64,000 bases of DNA from Methylobacterium sp. GTDB taxonomy: Bacteria; Pseudomonadota; Alphaproteobacteria; Rhizobiales; Beijerinckiaceae. This document shows positions 16,213 to 25,715 of the stretch, piece after piece. Position 1 is the first letter of the stretch. Every line of letters begins with the position of its first letter. Location of the stretch: the NCBI GenBank assembly GCA_013823325.1, contig PNLY01000011.1, forward strand, positions 26,810 to 90,809, in the 5' to 3' direction. The position numbers were made by a program, and so were the translations under genes. A model generated the notes under the pieces. The model had not been told where the DNA came from and searched no databases. It saw nothing but the letters and a program-made list of their open reading frames with translations.

Positions 16213-19200
16213 ATGGCCGGGCTCACCCTGTTCAGCATCCCGGCCGGCGCGCCCTTTCTCTCCGTGCTCGCCGAAGCACTGATCGCCGGCCGCTTCGGCC
16301 GGGCTTATGATCCAGGCGATCCCACTGCCCTGTCGCGCACCACGCTCTACCTGCCGACCCAGCGCGCGGCGCGGGCCTTCGGCACGATCCTGTCGGAAAA
16401 GCTCGGCGGCCGGCCGCTGCTGTTACCGCGCATTGTTCCGCTTGGCGATGTCGACGAGGCCGAAACCGCGTTGATCGCCGGTGCAGGCGATGCCCTCGCT
16501 TTGCAGCGGCTCGCACCGATCGATCCGCTCCGCCGCCGCTTCATCCTGACGACGCTGATCTCGGCCTGGGGTCGCACCGCCAATCGCCGGCATCTCAAGC
16601 TCGACCCGGCCGAGCCGTCGCTGATGCCGGCGACCTTGGCCGAGGCCTGGGGGCTGGCCGGCGACCTCGCCCATCTGCTCGACCAATTGCAGACCGAGGG
16701 CGTCTCGGCGTCGCGGCTGAAAGGGCTCGATGCCGCCCGCTTCGACGAGATCTGGCAGTTCAATGCCCGCTTCCTCGACATCATCGCGCAAGCCTGGCCA
16801 GCGATCCTGGAACAGCGGGCCGAGTGCGATCCGGCCGAGTTCCGCAACCGCATGCTCGCGGCCGAGCGCGAGCGTCTGCTCGCCGGCGATTTCCACGGGC
16901 CGGTGATCGCGGCGGGCTCGACCGGTACGGTGCCGGCGACGGCCCGCCTGCTCGCTGCGCTCGCCCGCGCCCCGAATGGCGCCGTCGTCCTGCCCGATCT
17001 CGATGAGGGGCTTTCGGAACAGGGCTGGCGCGCCATCGTCCAGGAGCCGGCGCCATCGCATCCGCAAGCGGCGCTGCATCGCCTGCTCGACGAGATCGGC
17101 GCGAGCCGCGACGAGGTCGTCACCCTTGCCGAGCCCTCGCCTGCCTTGGCTCTCCGCCGCGACTTGCTGCGGCGCGCTTTGCTGCCAGCATCGATCACCG
17201 ATGACTGGGCCGGCGCTGCGCCACTTGCTGCCGGGGCACTCGACGGCTTACGCATCGTCGAAGCAGCCGACGAGCGCGAGGAGGCGCTGGTCGCAGCCCT
17301 GGCCTTGCGCGAAGTGCTGGAGCAGCCCGGCGCCCGTGCCGCGCTGATCACGCCGGATCGCGGCCTCGCCGAGCGCGTGGCGGTCGAGCTCGGGCGCTGG
17401 GGCATCCAGGCCGATGATTCCGCCGGCTTGCCGCTCGGCCGCTGGCCCGCCGGCGCCCTGCTCCGGCTGGCGCTCGATGCGGTCGAAAGCGAGCTCTCGC
17501 CGGCGAGCCTCGTGGCGCTGCTGGCCCATCCGCTCTGCCGGCTCGGCCTGACGGAAGCGCGCTTGCGGCAGGGCGCGGCGGCGTTGGAGATCGGCTGCTG
17601 GCGTGGCGAATCCGTCGGTCCGGGTTTCGCCGGCCTGCGCCGCGCCTTCGAGACGATGCCGGAGCTGCGCGAGGCGACCTATGCGCCGCGCCCGCGCCGC
17701 AAGCTGACAGACGAGGATGTCGGCGCGGCCGAAGAGGTCCTCGCCGCGCTAGAAGACGCGCTCGCCCCGTTCGTCGCGGCCTTGGCCAGTCCTGCGCCCG
17801 AACTGCGCGAGATCGCGGCGCAGGCCCGCCGCGCCGTCGAAAAACTGAGTGGCGACGAGGCCGGCGCGATCCTCGCCTGGCGCGGTCCGGATGGCGAGGC
17901 GCTTGCCGCGCTCTTCGACGATCTCGACGCCGCCTTGCCGGAGGCGCCCGGCGAGGGCCGCGCCCGCGACTGGATCGCCATTCTCGAAGGCCTGATCGGC
18001 GAGCGCGTCGTGCAGCGCCGCGATCCCGGCCATCCCCGCGTCAAGATCTGGGGCCTGCTCGAAGCCCGCCTGCTCGAAGCCGAGCATGTCGTGCTCGGTG
18101 GTTTGATCGAGAGCGTCTGGCCGCCGGCGACTGAGACCGATTCCTTCATCAACCGGCCGATGCGAGCCGAGCTCGGTCTTTCGCCGCCGGAACGACGCAT
18201 CGGCCAGACCGCGCATGACTTCGTCGCGGCGGCGCTCGCCGGCAAGGTGACGCTGACCCGCGCCCGCAAGGCCGGCGAAGCCGAGACGATCCCTTCGCGT
18301 TTCTGGCAGCGGCTCAAGGCGGTGGCGCCGCCTGACGCCTGGATGGCCGCAGAGGCGCGAGGGCGTGATCTCACCGCCTGGGCCGGGCTGCTCGGCAAGC
18401 CCGCCGATCTCCTGCCGGTGCCCCGGCCAAAACCCTATCCGCCTGCGCATCTGCAGCCGAAGCGGCTCAGCGTCACCGAGGTCGAGACGCTCTATCGCGA
18501 TCCCTATGCCGTCTATGCCCGCAAGATCCTCAGGCTCGACGCCCTGCCGGAGCTGGTCGAGGATCCCGGCGCGACCGATCGCGGCTCGCTGCTGCACGAC
18601 ATCGTCGGCACCTTTGCCGAGACCTATCCCGAGCACATTCCCGCCGGCGCCCTCGGCAGCCTGATCGAGATCGGCGAGCGCTTCTTCCGCGCCTATGACG
18701 AGACGCCGGAGGTCCGCGCCTTCTGGTGGCCGCGCTTCCTTTTGATCGCGCAGAATTTCCTCGGCTGGGAGGAAAGGCGCCGGCCGGGCCTCGCCCGCGT
18801 CGCGGTCGAGCGCGATACGCAAGGCGAGTTCCCGCTGGTCGACGGCTCCTCGATCCTGCTCACCGGCCGGGCCGACCGCGTCGAAATCACGCGCGAGGGC
18901 GCCTTGCGCATCATCGATTTCAAGACCGGCGCGCCGCCGAGCGAGGAGCAGGTCCGCCTCGGTTTTGCTCCGCAATTGACGCTCGAAGCCGAGCTCGCTT
19001 TGCGCCACGGTTTTACGCCGGACATCCTGCCCGGACCCGTCGAGGCGCTGCTTTATCTTCGGCTGAACCACGATCCGAAGAGCTGGGAGAAGGACAAGAA
19101 GCTGTCGTTCAAGGACGAGGCGCAGGCCGACGTCACCGCGCGCCATCTCGTCCAGTTGCTCGACCATCTTTCGGTGCTGCGCGCCGGCCGCGAGCCCTGG

Positions 19201-19317
19201 CTCTCGCGCCGGGCGCCGGCCTACATCAAATATGCCAGCCCCTATGACCAGCTCGCCCGGGTCAAGGAATGGTCGGCCGCGCCCGATCTCGGCGGCGATG
19301 CCGGAGACGAGGCATGA
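16213..19317 (+). CDS. addB: AddB subunit of the AddAB helicase-nuclease
   Basis: A 1,034-residue alphaproteobacterial-type AddB. The N-terminal part is a helicase-like fold, as usual for this branch. The C-terminal PD-(D/E)XK nuclease is clear: RGSLLHDIVGTF, then LTGRADRVEITREG and LRIIDFKTGAPPSEEQ with catalytic Asp and Lys. With AddA it resects double-strand breaks for RecA loading. It starts six bases after the nucleotidyltransferase stop, and its own stop overlaps the addA start (ATGA), so the subunits are translationally coupled. Confidence 0.94.
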   Translation: MAGLTLFSIPAGAPFLSVLAEALIAGRFGRAYDPGDPTALSRTTLYLPTQRAARAFGTILSEKLGGRPLLLPRIVPLGDVDEAETALIAGAGDALALQRLAPIDPLRRRFILTTLISAWGRTANRRHLKLDPAEPSLMPATLAEAWGLAGDLAHLLDQLQTEGVSASRLKGLDAARFDEIWQFNARFLDIIAQAWPAILEQRAECDPAEFRNRMLAAERERLLAGDFHGPVIAAGSTGTVPATARLLAALARAPNGAVVLPDLDEGLSEQGWRAIVQEPAPSHPQAALHRLLDEIGASRDEVVTLAEPSPALALRRDLLRRALLPASITDDWAGAAPLAAGALDGLRIVEAADEREEALVAALALREVLEQPGARAALITPDRGLAERVAVELGRWGIQADDSAGLPLGRWPAGALLRLALDAVESELSPASLVALLAHPLCRLGLTEARLRQGAAALEIGCWRGESVGPGFAGLRRAFETMPELREATYAPRPRRKLTDEDVGAAEEVLAALEDALAPFVAALASPAPELREIAAQARRAVEKLSGDEAGAILAWRGPDGEALAALFDDLDAALPEAPGEGRARDWIAILEGLIGERVVQRRDPGHPRVKIWGLLEARLLEAEHVVLGGLIESVWPPATETDSFINRPMRAELGLSPPERRIGQTAHDFVAAALAGKVTLTRARKAGEAETIPSRFWQRLKAVAPPDAWMAAEARGRDLTAWAGLLGKPADLLPVPRPKPYPPAHLQPKRLSVTEVETLYRDPYAVYARKILRLDALPELVEDPGATDRGSLLHDIVGTFAETYPEHIPAGALGSLIEIGERFFRAYDETPEVRAFWWPRFLLIAQNFLGWEERRRPGLARVAVERDTQGEFPLVDGSSILLTGRADRVEITREGALRIIDFKTGAPPSEEQVRLGFAPQLTLEAELALRHGFTPDILPGPVEALLYLRLNHDPKSWEKDKKLSFKDEAQADVTARHLVQLLDHLSVLRAGREPWLSRRAPAYIKYASPYDQLARVKEWSAAPDLGGDAGDEA

Positions 19318-22300
19318 CGCCCGCCGGCTGGACCATTCCCGAGCAGACCCGGCGCAACCAGGCGCTGGCGGCCGAGCCCGATCTCAGCGCCTGGGTCTCG
19401 GCCAATGCCGGCTCCGGCAAGACCCATGTGCTGGTCAACCGCGTGCTGCGCCTGCTGCTCGACGGCGTCGCGCCGGGCCGCATGCTCTGCATCACCTATA
19501 CCAAGGCCGCCGCCGCCAACATGTCGAACCGGGTCTTCCGGGCGCTCTCGATCTGGGCCGTCGCCTCCGACTCGGTGCTGTGGGCGGCGCTGTCGGCGCT
19601 GACGGGGAAGCTCCCGGCCGCGAGCGACATCAGCCGGGCGCGGCGGCTGTTCGCGCAGGCGCTCGAGACGCCGGGCGGCCTCAAGATCGAGACGATCCAC
19701 GCCTTCTGTACCCGCGTGCTGCAAAGCGCGCCCTTCGAGGCCAATGTCCCGCCGCGCTTCGAGGTCGCCGACGACCTCGCCCAGGACGAGCTAATGCGCG
19801 ATGCCAGGCGCGACCTGCTCGCCGCCGCCGAGAGCGATCCGGACGGGCCGCAGGCGCGGGCGCTGCGCTTCATGGCCGAGCACGCGGCGCAGGACACCTT
19901 CGACCAGATCATGCGCGAGGCGCTGCACCAGCGCGCCGTGTTCAGCGATGCGGAAGGGCGGGCGCGGCGGCCCGAGGAGATCGTTGCGGGGCTCTCGGCC
20001 TTCCTCGGCATTGCAGCGGAGCTGACGGCGGAGACGGTGCGCGAGCGCTTCCGGCACGCACTGGTTGGCGTGCCCGATCTCGAGCGGTTGATCGCCGCTT
20101 TCGAGGCCGGCAGCGCGACGCGCGTCAAGGCGGCGGCCGCGATCCGGCTGGCGCTCTCGGATGCGCCGGGCATCGATCCGGTCGCTGCCTGCCGCGCTGG
20201 CCTGCTCACGGCCGAGGGCAATGTCGCCCAGCATGTCCGCGGCAAGGGCAACAGCGCCCTGCCGGCCGATCTCGACGCGGCGCTCGATGCGCTCGCCGCC
20301 TGTCTGACCACCGCGATCGACCAACTCAATGCCATCGCAGTACGCGAGCGCAGCGCGGCGCTCGCCGTGCTGGTGACGCATATCCTCGCCGCCTATCGCC
20401 GGCTGAAGGCGCAGCGCTCGCTGCTCGATTATGACGATCTGATCGCCAAGGCGCGTTCGCTGCTCGACCGGGTCGATCCGGCCTGGGCGCTCTACAAGCT
20501 CGACGCCGGCATCGACCACATCCTGCTCGACGAAGCCCAGGACACCAGCGAGGCGCAATGGGCGATTCTGCGCCGCCTCGCCGAGGAGTTCTCGGCCGGC
20601 GAGGGCGCGCGCGAGCAGGTGCGGCCGCGAACCGTCTTCGTCGTCGGCGACGAGAAGCAGTCGATCTACGGTTTCCAAGGCGCGGCGCCCGCCCATTTCA
20701 GCGAGGAAAGGCGGTTGCTCGGCCGGCGCCTCCAGGAGGCGGGCCAGCGCTTCGAGCCGATCAGCCTCACCACCTCCTTCCGCTCGGCGCCCGACATCAT
20801 GCGTGCCGTCGATGCGGTGTTCGCGCCGCAGGAGCACTGGCGCGGCCTCGTCTTCGACGGCGGCGCCGGGCCCGAGCGCCACGACACGGTCAAGCGCGCC
20901 GCGATCGGCGCGGTCGATCTCTGGCCGATCTCGGCCGATGACTCCAGCGAGAAGCCCGATGCCTGGACGACGCCGGTCGATGCACCTGAGCGGCGCTCCG
21001 GCCTGGTCAAGCTCGCCGCCCGCATCGCCGATGTGTTGAAGCGCTGGAGCGAGGCCGGCCGCGACGATATCGGCCGGCCGTTCAAGCCCGGCGACGTGAT
21101 GATCCTGCTGCGCCAGCGCGGCGCGCTGTTCGAGGCGATCGTCAAGGCGCTGAAGGATCGCGGCGTCCCCGTCACCGGCCGCGACCGGTTGACGCTTGCC
21201 GACCATCCGGCGGTGGAGGATCTCGTCGCGCTGGGGCGGGCGATTCTGCTGCCGCAGGACGATCTTTCGCTGGCGATCACGCTGAAGACGCCGCTCTTCG
21301 GCCTCGACGATGACGACCTGATGCGGCTCGCGCCGGAGCGGAAGGGTTCCTTGCGCGACGCCTTCCGCCAGGCGGCGCAGGCGGAACCGCGCTACGCCGC
21401 GATCGAGGCGCGCCTGACCGAACTCGCCGAAGAGGCGGGTCGCTGCGGTCCGTTCCGCTTCTACGCCGGGCTGCTCGGTCCCGGCGGCGGGCGCAATCTC
21501 GCGCTTGCCCGCCTCGGCCCGGAAGCCGGCGATGCGCTCGACGCCTTCCTCAGCGCCGCGCTCGACCATGAGCGGCGCCATGGCCCCTCGCTCGCCGGCT
21601 TCCTGCATCATATCGGTGCGGTGGCGACGCAGGTGAAGCGCGATCTTTCGGCCAGCGCCGGCGAGGTCCGGGTGATGACCGTGCACGGCTCGAAAGGGCT
21701 GGAGGCGCCGGTCGTCATCCTCGCCGATCTCGGCATCGCGCCCGGAGAGCGCCGCCTGCCCAAGCTTATGGCGGTCGCGCCGCCGCGCGGTGCGCAGGTG
21801 CCGGTCTGGCCGACGAAGCGGGCGGACGATCCCGCCGCGATGCGGCGCGCCAAGGATGCGATCGTCGCGCAGATGGTCGAGGAGCATCACCGCCTGCTCT
21901 ATGTCGCGCTGACCCGCGCCGAGGAGCGCTTGATTCTGTGCGGCGTGCAGGCCAAGGGCGAGGCGCCCGAAGGCTCCTGGTACGCCATGGCCGAACTCGG
22001 CCTCGCCGGCTCCGAACCCTGGCTGCGCGATGTTCCCGCGCCCGATGGCGACGGCGAGGTTCGCCGCTTCATGGTCTCCCAGCCGGGAGAGACCGCGGCT
22101 GAGGACAGTCTTGCCGCCCCTACTTCAGCCCCGCCGCCAGGCTGGTTGACGCGTTCCGCACCCGAGGAGGCAGAGCCTGCGCCGCCCCTGCGTCCGTCGA
22201 GCGCGCTGTCTGCGGCCGACGCGCAGGAGCGCCCGCATGACGGACCTTTCGTCGCCAATGCGGCGGCGGCCGGCCGGCTCGCGCATCTGCTGCTGCAGGT

Positions 22301-22790
22301 CCTGCCGGAGGTGCCGCACGAGCGCCGCGCCAGCACGGCTCATGCGCTGGCGGAGGCGCGTGGCGGCTCTTTGCCGGAGGAGCGTCGCAGCAAGATCGTC
22401 GACGACGCGCTCGCGCTGATCGCCGCACCGGAGTTCGGCGGCCTGTTCGGGCAAGGTAGCCTCGCCGAGGTGCCGCTCGCCGGCGAGATTATCCTAGCCG
22501 ATGGCAGCAAGCGGCCTGTGCAAGGCCGGATCGACCGGCTCTCGGTCGGCGACGACGAGGTGCTGATCGCCGATTTCAAGACGGCTGCCCGTGCGCCGCA
22601 GGATGCGGCCGCGCTGCCGGTCTCGACGCTGGCGCAGCTTGCGGTCTATCGCCGGCTGGTCGGCGAGATCTACCCCGGCCGGCGTGTCCGGGCGGTGGCG
22701 ATCTATACGGCGAGCCTGAAGCCGCTGGAGCCGTCAGTCGAGCTGCTCGATGCAGCCCTGGCGAAGATGGCGGCTCCGTCGCGGCAATAG
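19314..22790 (+). CDS. addA: AddA subunit of the AddAB helicase-nuclease
   Basis: A 1,158-residue UvrD-type helicase plus nuclease. Walker A is NAGSGKTH at 31-38, the Walker B-like motif is LLDEAQDTSEAQW, and later helicase motifs include VVGDEKQSIYGFQGA, VMTVHGSKGLEAPVV and YVALTRAEERL. The C-terminal nuclease shows QGRIDRLSVGDDEVLIADFKTA. The ATG at 19314 overlaps the addB stop by four bases and starts with MTPAGW, as expected. AddA unwinds and cuts one strand during break repair. trxA, which follows addA in many relatives, is not here but about 22 kb away. Confidence 0.95.
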   Translation: MTPAGWTIPEQTRRNQALAAEPDLSAWVSANAGSGKTHVLVNRVLRLLLDGVAPGRMLCITYTKAAAANMSNRVFRALSIWAVASDSVLWAALSALTGKLPAASDISRARRLFAQALETPGGLKIETIHAFCTRVLQSAPFEANVPPRFEVADDLAQDELMRDARRDLLAAAESDPDGPQARALRFMAEHAAQDTFDQIMREALHQRAVFSDAEGRARRPEEIVAGLSAFLGIAAELTAETVRERFRHALVGVPDLERLIAAFEAGSATRVKAAAAIRLALSDAPGIDPVAACRAGLLTAEGNVAQHVRGKGNSALPADLDAALDALAACLTTAIDQLNAIAVRERSAALAVLVTHILAAYRRLKAQRSLLDYDDLIAKARSLLDRVDPAWALYKLDAGIDHILLDEAQDTSEAQWAILRRLAEEFSAGEGAREQVRPRTVFVVGDEKQSIYGFQGAAPAHFSEERRLLGRRLQEAGQRFEPISLTTSFRSAPDIMRAVDAVFAPQEHWRGLVFDGGAGPERHDTVKRAAIGAVDLWPISADDSSEKPDAWTTPVDAPERRSGLVKLAARIADVLKRWSEAGRDDIGRPFKPGDVMILLRQRGALFEAIVKALKDRGVPVTGRDRLTLADHPAVEDLVALGRAILLPQDDLSLAITLKTPLFGLDDDDLMRLAPERKGSLRDAFRQAAQAEPRYAAIEARLTELAEEAGRCGPFRFYAGLLGPGGGRNLALARLGPEAGDALDAFLSAALDHERRHGPSLAGFLHHIGAVATQVKRDLSASAGEVRVMTVHGSKGLEAPVVILADLGIAPGERRLPKLMAVAPPRGAQVPVWPTKRADDPAAMRRAKDAIVAQMVEEHHRLLYVALTRAEERLILCGVQAKGEAPEGSWYAMAELGLAGSEPWLRDVPAPDGDGEVRRFMVSQPGETAAEDSLAAPTSAPPPGWLTRSAPEEAEPAPPLRPSSALSAADAQERPHDGPFVANAAAAGRLAHLLLQVLPEVPHERRASTAHALAEARGGSLPEERRSKIVDDALALIAAPEFGGLFGQGSLAEVPLAGEIILADGSKRPVQGRIDRLSVGDDEVLIADFKTAARAPQDAAALPVSTLAQLAVYRRLVGEIYPGRRVRAVAIYTASLKPLEPSVELLDAALAKMAAPSRQ

Positions 22791-22793
22791 GAG

Positions 22794-23189
22794 TCAGCCG
22801 ATCGCGGCGACGCACTCGATCTCGATGTCGAAGGGCAATGGCCAGGGCCGGATCGCGGCGCTGGTCCGGGCCGGGAAGCCGTCGCTGAAATAGGTGCGGT
22901 AGACCGCGTTGACCCCGGCCATCAGGGCGGGATCGGTGACGAAGATCGTCGCCTTGATGACGGCGTCGAGCGAGGCGCCGCCATGGCGCAGGGTCACGGC
23001 CAGCGCTTCCATGGCGGCGCGGGTCTGCGTCTCGATGTCGCCGCCGACGATATCGCCGGTGGTGACGTCGATAGGCGGCATGCCGCAGGTGAAGAGCAGG
23101 TCGCCGGCGCGCGCCAGTGCCGAAGTCGGAGCGCCGAGCCGGCGGATCGCCTCGGAGATGACGGGGACTTCGATGATCTCGCGGCGCAT
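22794..23189 (-). CDS. RidA family protein
   Basis: A 131-residue Rid-family protein (MRREIIEVP...), the size of the trimeric RidA/YjgF fold. It keeps the Arg in FPARTSAAIRPWPLP, the position that binds the carboxylate of imine/enamine substrates in deaminating RidA proteins, and the acidic ending DIEIECVAAIG. Canonical RidA hydrolyses 2-aminoacrylate-type intermediates from PLP enzymes; subfamilies in catabolic operons act on pathway-specific imines. The TetR gene lies 32 bases upstream on the same strand, so the two may be co-transcribed and tied to the divergent cyclase-BKACE operon. Confidence 0.85.
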   Translation of the reverse strand: MRREIIEVPVISEAIRRLGAPTSALARAGDLLFTCGMPPIDVTTGDIVGGDIETQTRAAMEALAVTLRHGGASLDAVIKATIFVTDPALMAGVNAVYRTYFSDGFPARTSAAIRPWPLPFDIEIECVAAIG

Positions 23190-23221
23190 GATCTGATCCA
23201 CTTTCCCTTGGATAAGCCGGC

Positions 23222-23866
23222 TCAGCGGCCCCGTAGCAGGCCGTCGATGCCGGCGGCACAGAACTCTGTCAGGCGCTGCAACAGCTGCTCGGCATTCTCC
23301 ACGATCGGCACCGCCTCGCGTGGCTGGTCGAGCCGGGCGGCGCGGTCGCCGGCCGCCATGGTCATGACGAGCGCACCGACCATGAACAGGTAGGCGTCGA
23401 CCAGTGAGCCCTCCGGTGCCTGCGGATAGGCCTTGCCCAGCGCCGCGACGAATTGCCGTGCGGTCGGATCGAAATGCTCGGCCACGACGCCGCGCGCCGC
23501 CTCGCGCGGGTCGATCGCTTCGCGGGCGGTCATCATGGCGAAGGCCGCGCCCTGCACCCCTTCGCTGAAGCGCTGGCGGACGGAGGGGCCGATCAAGGCG
23601 GCGACGATCTCGCGGACGTCCAATGCCGGCCGGGCCATGGCCTCGCCCAGCGCCTGGGCACGCGCCAGCGCCAAGGCATGCGCCCGGCGGGCGAAGACGG
23701 CACGGTAGAGCGCCTCCTTCGAGCCGAAATGATAGCTGAGCTGCGAGAGCCGCACGCCGGCCGCGGCCGCAAGGTCCCGCATCGAGGCGCCGTCGGCGCC
23801 GCCGCGCTCGGCGAAAAGCCGCTCGGCAGCGTCGAGAATGCGGTCGCGCGTCGGCATCGCGGACAT
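23222..23866 (-). CDS. TetR family transcriptional regulator
   Basis: A 214-residue repressor-type protein. The N-terminal helix-turn-helix is typical ([16 protein letters not shown], then [20 protein letters not shown] with GSKEALY), followed by a helical ligand-binding domain. It diverges from the cyclase-BKACE-SMP30 genes across 119 bases, which hold an inverted repeat GGACG-TT-CGTCC at 23928-23939. The likely role is ligand-relieved repression of the divergent catabolic genes and itself. The ligand cannot be predicted. Confidence 0.86.
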   Translation of the reverse strand: MSAMPTRDRILDAAERLFAERGGADGASMRDLAAAAGVRLSQLSYHFGSKEALYRAVFARRAHALALARAQALGEAMARPALDVREIVAALIGPSVRQRFSEGVQGAAFAMMTAREAIDPREAARGVVAEHFDPTARQFVAALGKAYPQAPEGSLVDAYLFMVGALVMTMAAGDRAARLDQPREAVPIVENAEQLLQRLTEFCAAGIDGLLRGR

Positions 23867-23927
23867 CGGGCCCTCCAGAATCCAGCGATTCCCCTCTTAC
23901 CAGAAACATGGCGCCCTGCTATAGGTC

Positions 23928-23939
23928 GGACGTTCGTCC
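23928..23939. promoter_or_regulatory. Candidate TetR operator
   Basis: GGACG, TT, CGTCC: a short inverted repeat 62 bases upstream of the TetR start and 47 bases before the cyclase start, in the only gap between the divergent units. Size and placement fit a TetR site; binding is inferred. Confidence 0.45.
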
Positions 23940-23985
23940 AAATTCGAACTCCAGAGAACACATCCTCACGGGAGGACATACCGGC

Positions 23986-24765
23986 ATGCTGCCAGGCCGC
24001 CTCGTCGATCTGTCGATTCCGCTGGAGAACGACGTTCCTGCCGATCCGCCCTTCCAGAAGGTCAGAATCGACTATCGCACGCATGAGGCGACGGCGAAGG
24101 ACATCGCAGCGGCCTTTCCGGGCCTTAAGCCCGAGCAGCTTCCGGACGGCATGGGCTGGGCGGTCGAGCTCGCGACGATCTCGACCCATAACGGCACCCA
24201 TGTCGATGCGCCCTGGCACTATCACCCGACGCAGGATGGCGGCGCGCCGGCGCTCAGGATCGACGAATGCCCGCTCGACTGGTTCCTGCGGCCGGGCGTG
24301 AAGCTCGACTTCCGCCATCTGCCGGATGGCCATGTCGTCACTCCCGCCGAGATCGACGCCGAGCTGGCGCGGATCGGCCATACCCTCAGCCCGCTGGAGA
24401 TCGTCATCGCCAATACGCGGGCCGGCGCTCGCTATGGCGAGGCCGACTATGTCGATTCCGGTTGCGGCTTCGGCCGCGAGGCGACGCTGCATCTGGTGCG
24501 GCAGGGCATCAAGGTGGTCGGCACCGATGGCTGGAGCTGGGATGCGCCGTTCAGCCACACCGCCCACCGCTTTGCGCAGACCGGCGACGCCTCGCTGATC
24601 TGGGAGGGCCACAAGGCGGGGCGCGAGGCCGGCTATTGCCAGATCGAGAAGCTGCACAATCTCGAAGCGCTGCCGGCGACCGGTTTCACCATCAGCTGCC
24701 TGCCGGTGAAGGTCCGCAACGGCTCGGCCGGCTGGACGCGGGCAGTCGCCATTCTACCGGTCTGA
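23986..24765 (+). CDS. Cyclase family hydrolase (kynurenine formamidase-like fold)
   Basis: A 259-residue metal-dependent hydrolase of PF04199. The metal motif is [12 protein letters not shown] near residues 66-77, with a further His in FSHTAHRF. Family members open cyclic amides and esters or remove N-formyl groups, as in kynurenine formamidase and isatin hydrolase. The ATG at 23986 follows GGGAGGA at proper spacing. It is first of an operon with BKACE and SMP-30 genes (24-base gap to the next). The N-terminus has [18 protein letters not shown], typical for the fold. Substrate unknown; an amide or lactone ring opened before beta-keto cleavage is plausible. Confidence 0.85.
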   Translation: MLPGRLVDLSIPLENDVPADPPFQKVRIDYRTHEATAKDIAAAFPGLKPEQLPDGMGWAVELATISTHNGTHVDAPWHYHPTQDGGAPALRIDECPLDWFLRPGVKLDFRHLPDGHVVTPAEIDAELARIGHTLSPLEIVIANTRAGARYGEADYVDSGCGFGREATLHLVRQGIKVVGTDGWSWDAPFSHTAHRFAQTGDASLIWEGHKAGREAGYCQIEKLHNLEALPATGFTISCLPVKVRNGSAGWTRAVAILPV

Positions 24766-24788
24766 ACGCAGGGACGAAGGAGAGCTCC

Positions 24789-25715
24789 ATGAGCAAGATC
24801 ATCATCACCTGCGCCGTCACCGGCGGCATCCACACGCCGACCATGTCCGAGCATCTGCCGATCACGCCGGACGAGATCGCGAGCCAGGCGATCGCGGCGG
24901 CGGAGGCGGGCGCGGCGATCCTGCATCTGCACGCGCGCGATCCCAAAGACGGCCGCCCGACGCCGGACCCGGCGGTGTTCATGGAGTTCCTGCCGCGGAT
25001 CAAGCAAGCGACCGACGCGGTCGTGAACATCACCACCGGCGGCGGCCTTACCATGACGGTCGAGGAGCGCCTTGCCGCGCCGCTCAAGGCCGCGCCTGAG
25101 ATGTGCTCGCTCAACATGGGCTCGATGAACTTCGCGCTGCATCCCCTTGCGGAGAAGTACAGCGACTGGAAACATCCCTGGGAGCAGCCCTATCTCGCGG
25201 GCACCAAGGACTTCATCTTCCGCAACACCTTCGGCGACATCGAGCGCATCTACAAGCTGCTCGGCGAAGGCCACGGCACCAAGTTCGAGCATGAATGCTA
25301 CGATGTCGGCCACCTCTACAATCTCGCCCATTGCCTCGATCGCGGCTGGTTCCGGCCGCCGGTCTTCCTGCAACTGATCTTCGGCATTCTCGGCGGCATC
25401 GGCGCCGATCTCGACAACCTGATGTTCATGAAGCGCACCGCCGACAAGCTTTTCGGCCGGGATTACCACTGGTCGGTGCTCGCTGCCGGGCGCCATCAGA
25501 TGGCCTTCTGCACGCAGGCCGCGATGCTGGGCGGCAATGTCCGCGTCGGGCTCGAGGACAGCCTGTTCATCGGCAGGGGCAAGCTCGCCACGTCCAATGC
25601 CGAGCAGGTTGCCAAGATCCGCCGCATCGTCGAGGAGCTCGGCTACGAGATCGCCACGCCCGATGAGGCCCGCGCCACGCTCGGCCTCAAGGGCGGCGAC
25701 CGCGTGAACTTCTGA
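24789..25715 (+). CDS. BKACE family beta-keto acid cleavage enzyme (DUF849)
   Basis: A 308-residue TIM-barrel enzyme of the BKACE family, whose founder (Kce) condenses 3-keto-5-aminohexanoate with acetyl-CoA to give acetoacetate and 3-aminobutyryl-CoA. The Zn-binding strand HLHARD is at 46-51, preceded by the start MSKIIITCAVTGG, and the active-site Glu is in VRVGLEDSLF. BKACE members accept many beta-keto acids, so only the reaction type is safe. It sits between the cyclase and an SMP-30-type lactonase, its stop overlapping the next start by one base, which argues for one pathway. Confidence 0.9.
   Translation: MSKIIITCAVTGGIHTPTMSEHLPITPDEIASQAIAAAEAGAAILHLHARDPKDGRPTPDPAVFMEFLPRIKQATDAVVNITTGGGLTMTVEERLAAPLKAAPEMCSLNMGSMNFALHPLAEKYSDWKHPWEQPYLAGTKDFIFRNTFGDIERIYKLLGEGHGTKFEHECYDVGHLYNLAHCLDRGWFRPPVFLQLIFGILGGIGADLDNLMFMKRTADKLFGRDYHWSVLAAGRHQMAFCTQAAMLGGNVRVGLEDSLFIGRGKLATSNAEQVAKIRRIVEELGYEIATPDEARATLGLKGGDRVNF

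Noticed and set aside
22794-23909. A 371-aa reading of the RidA frame
   Set aside because: The extra 240 residues run antiparallel to nothing conserved and overlap the TetR gene in another frame; the RidA protein of 131 aa starting at 23189 has the family length.
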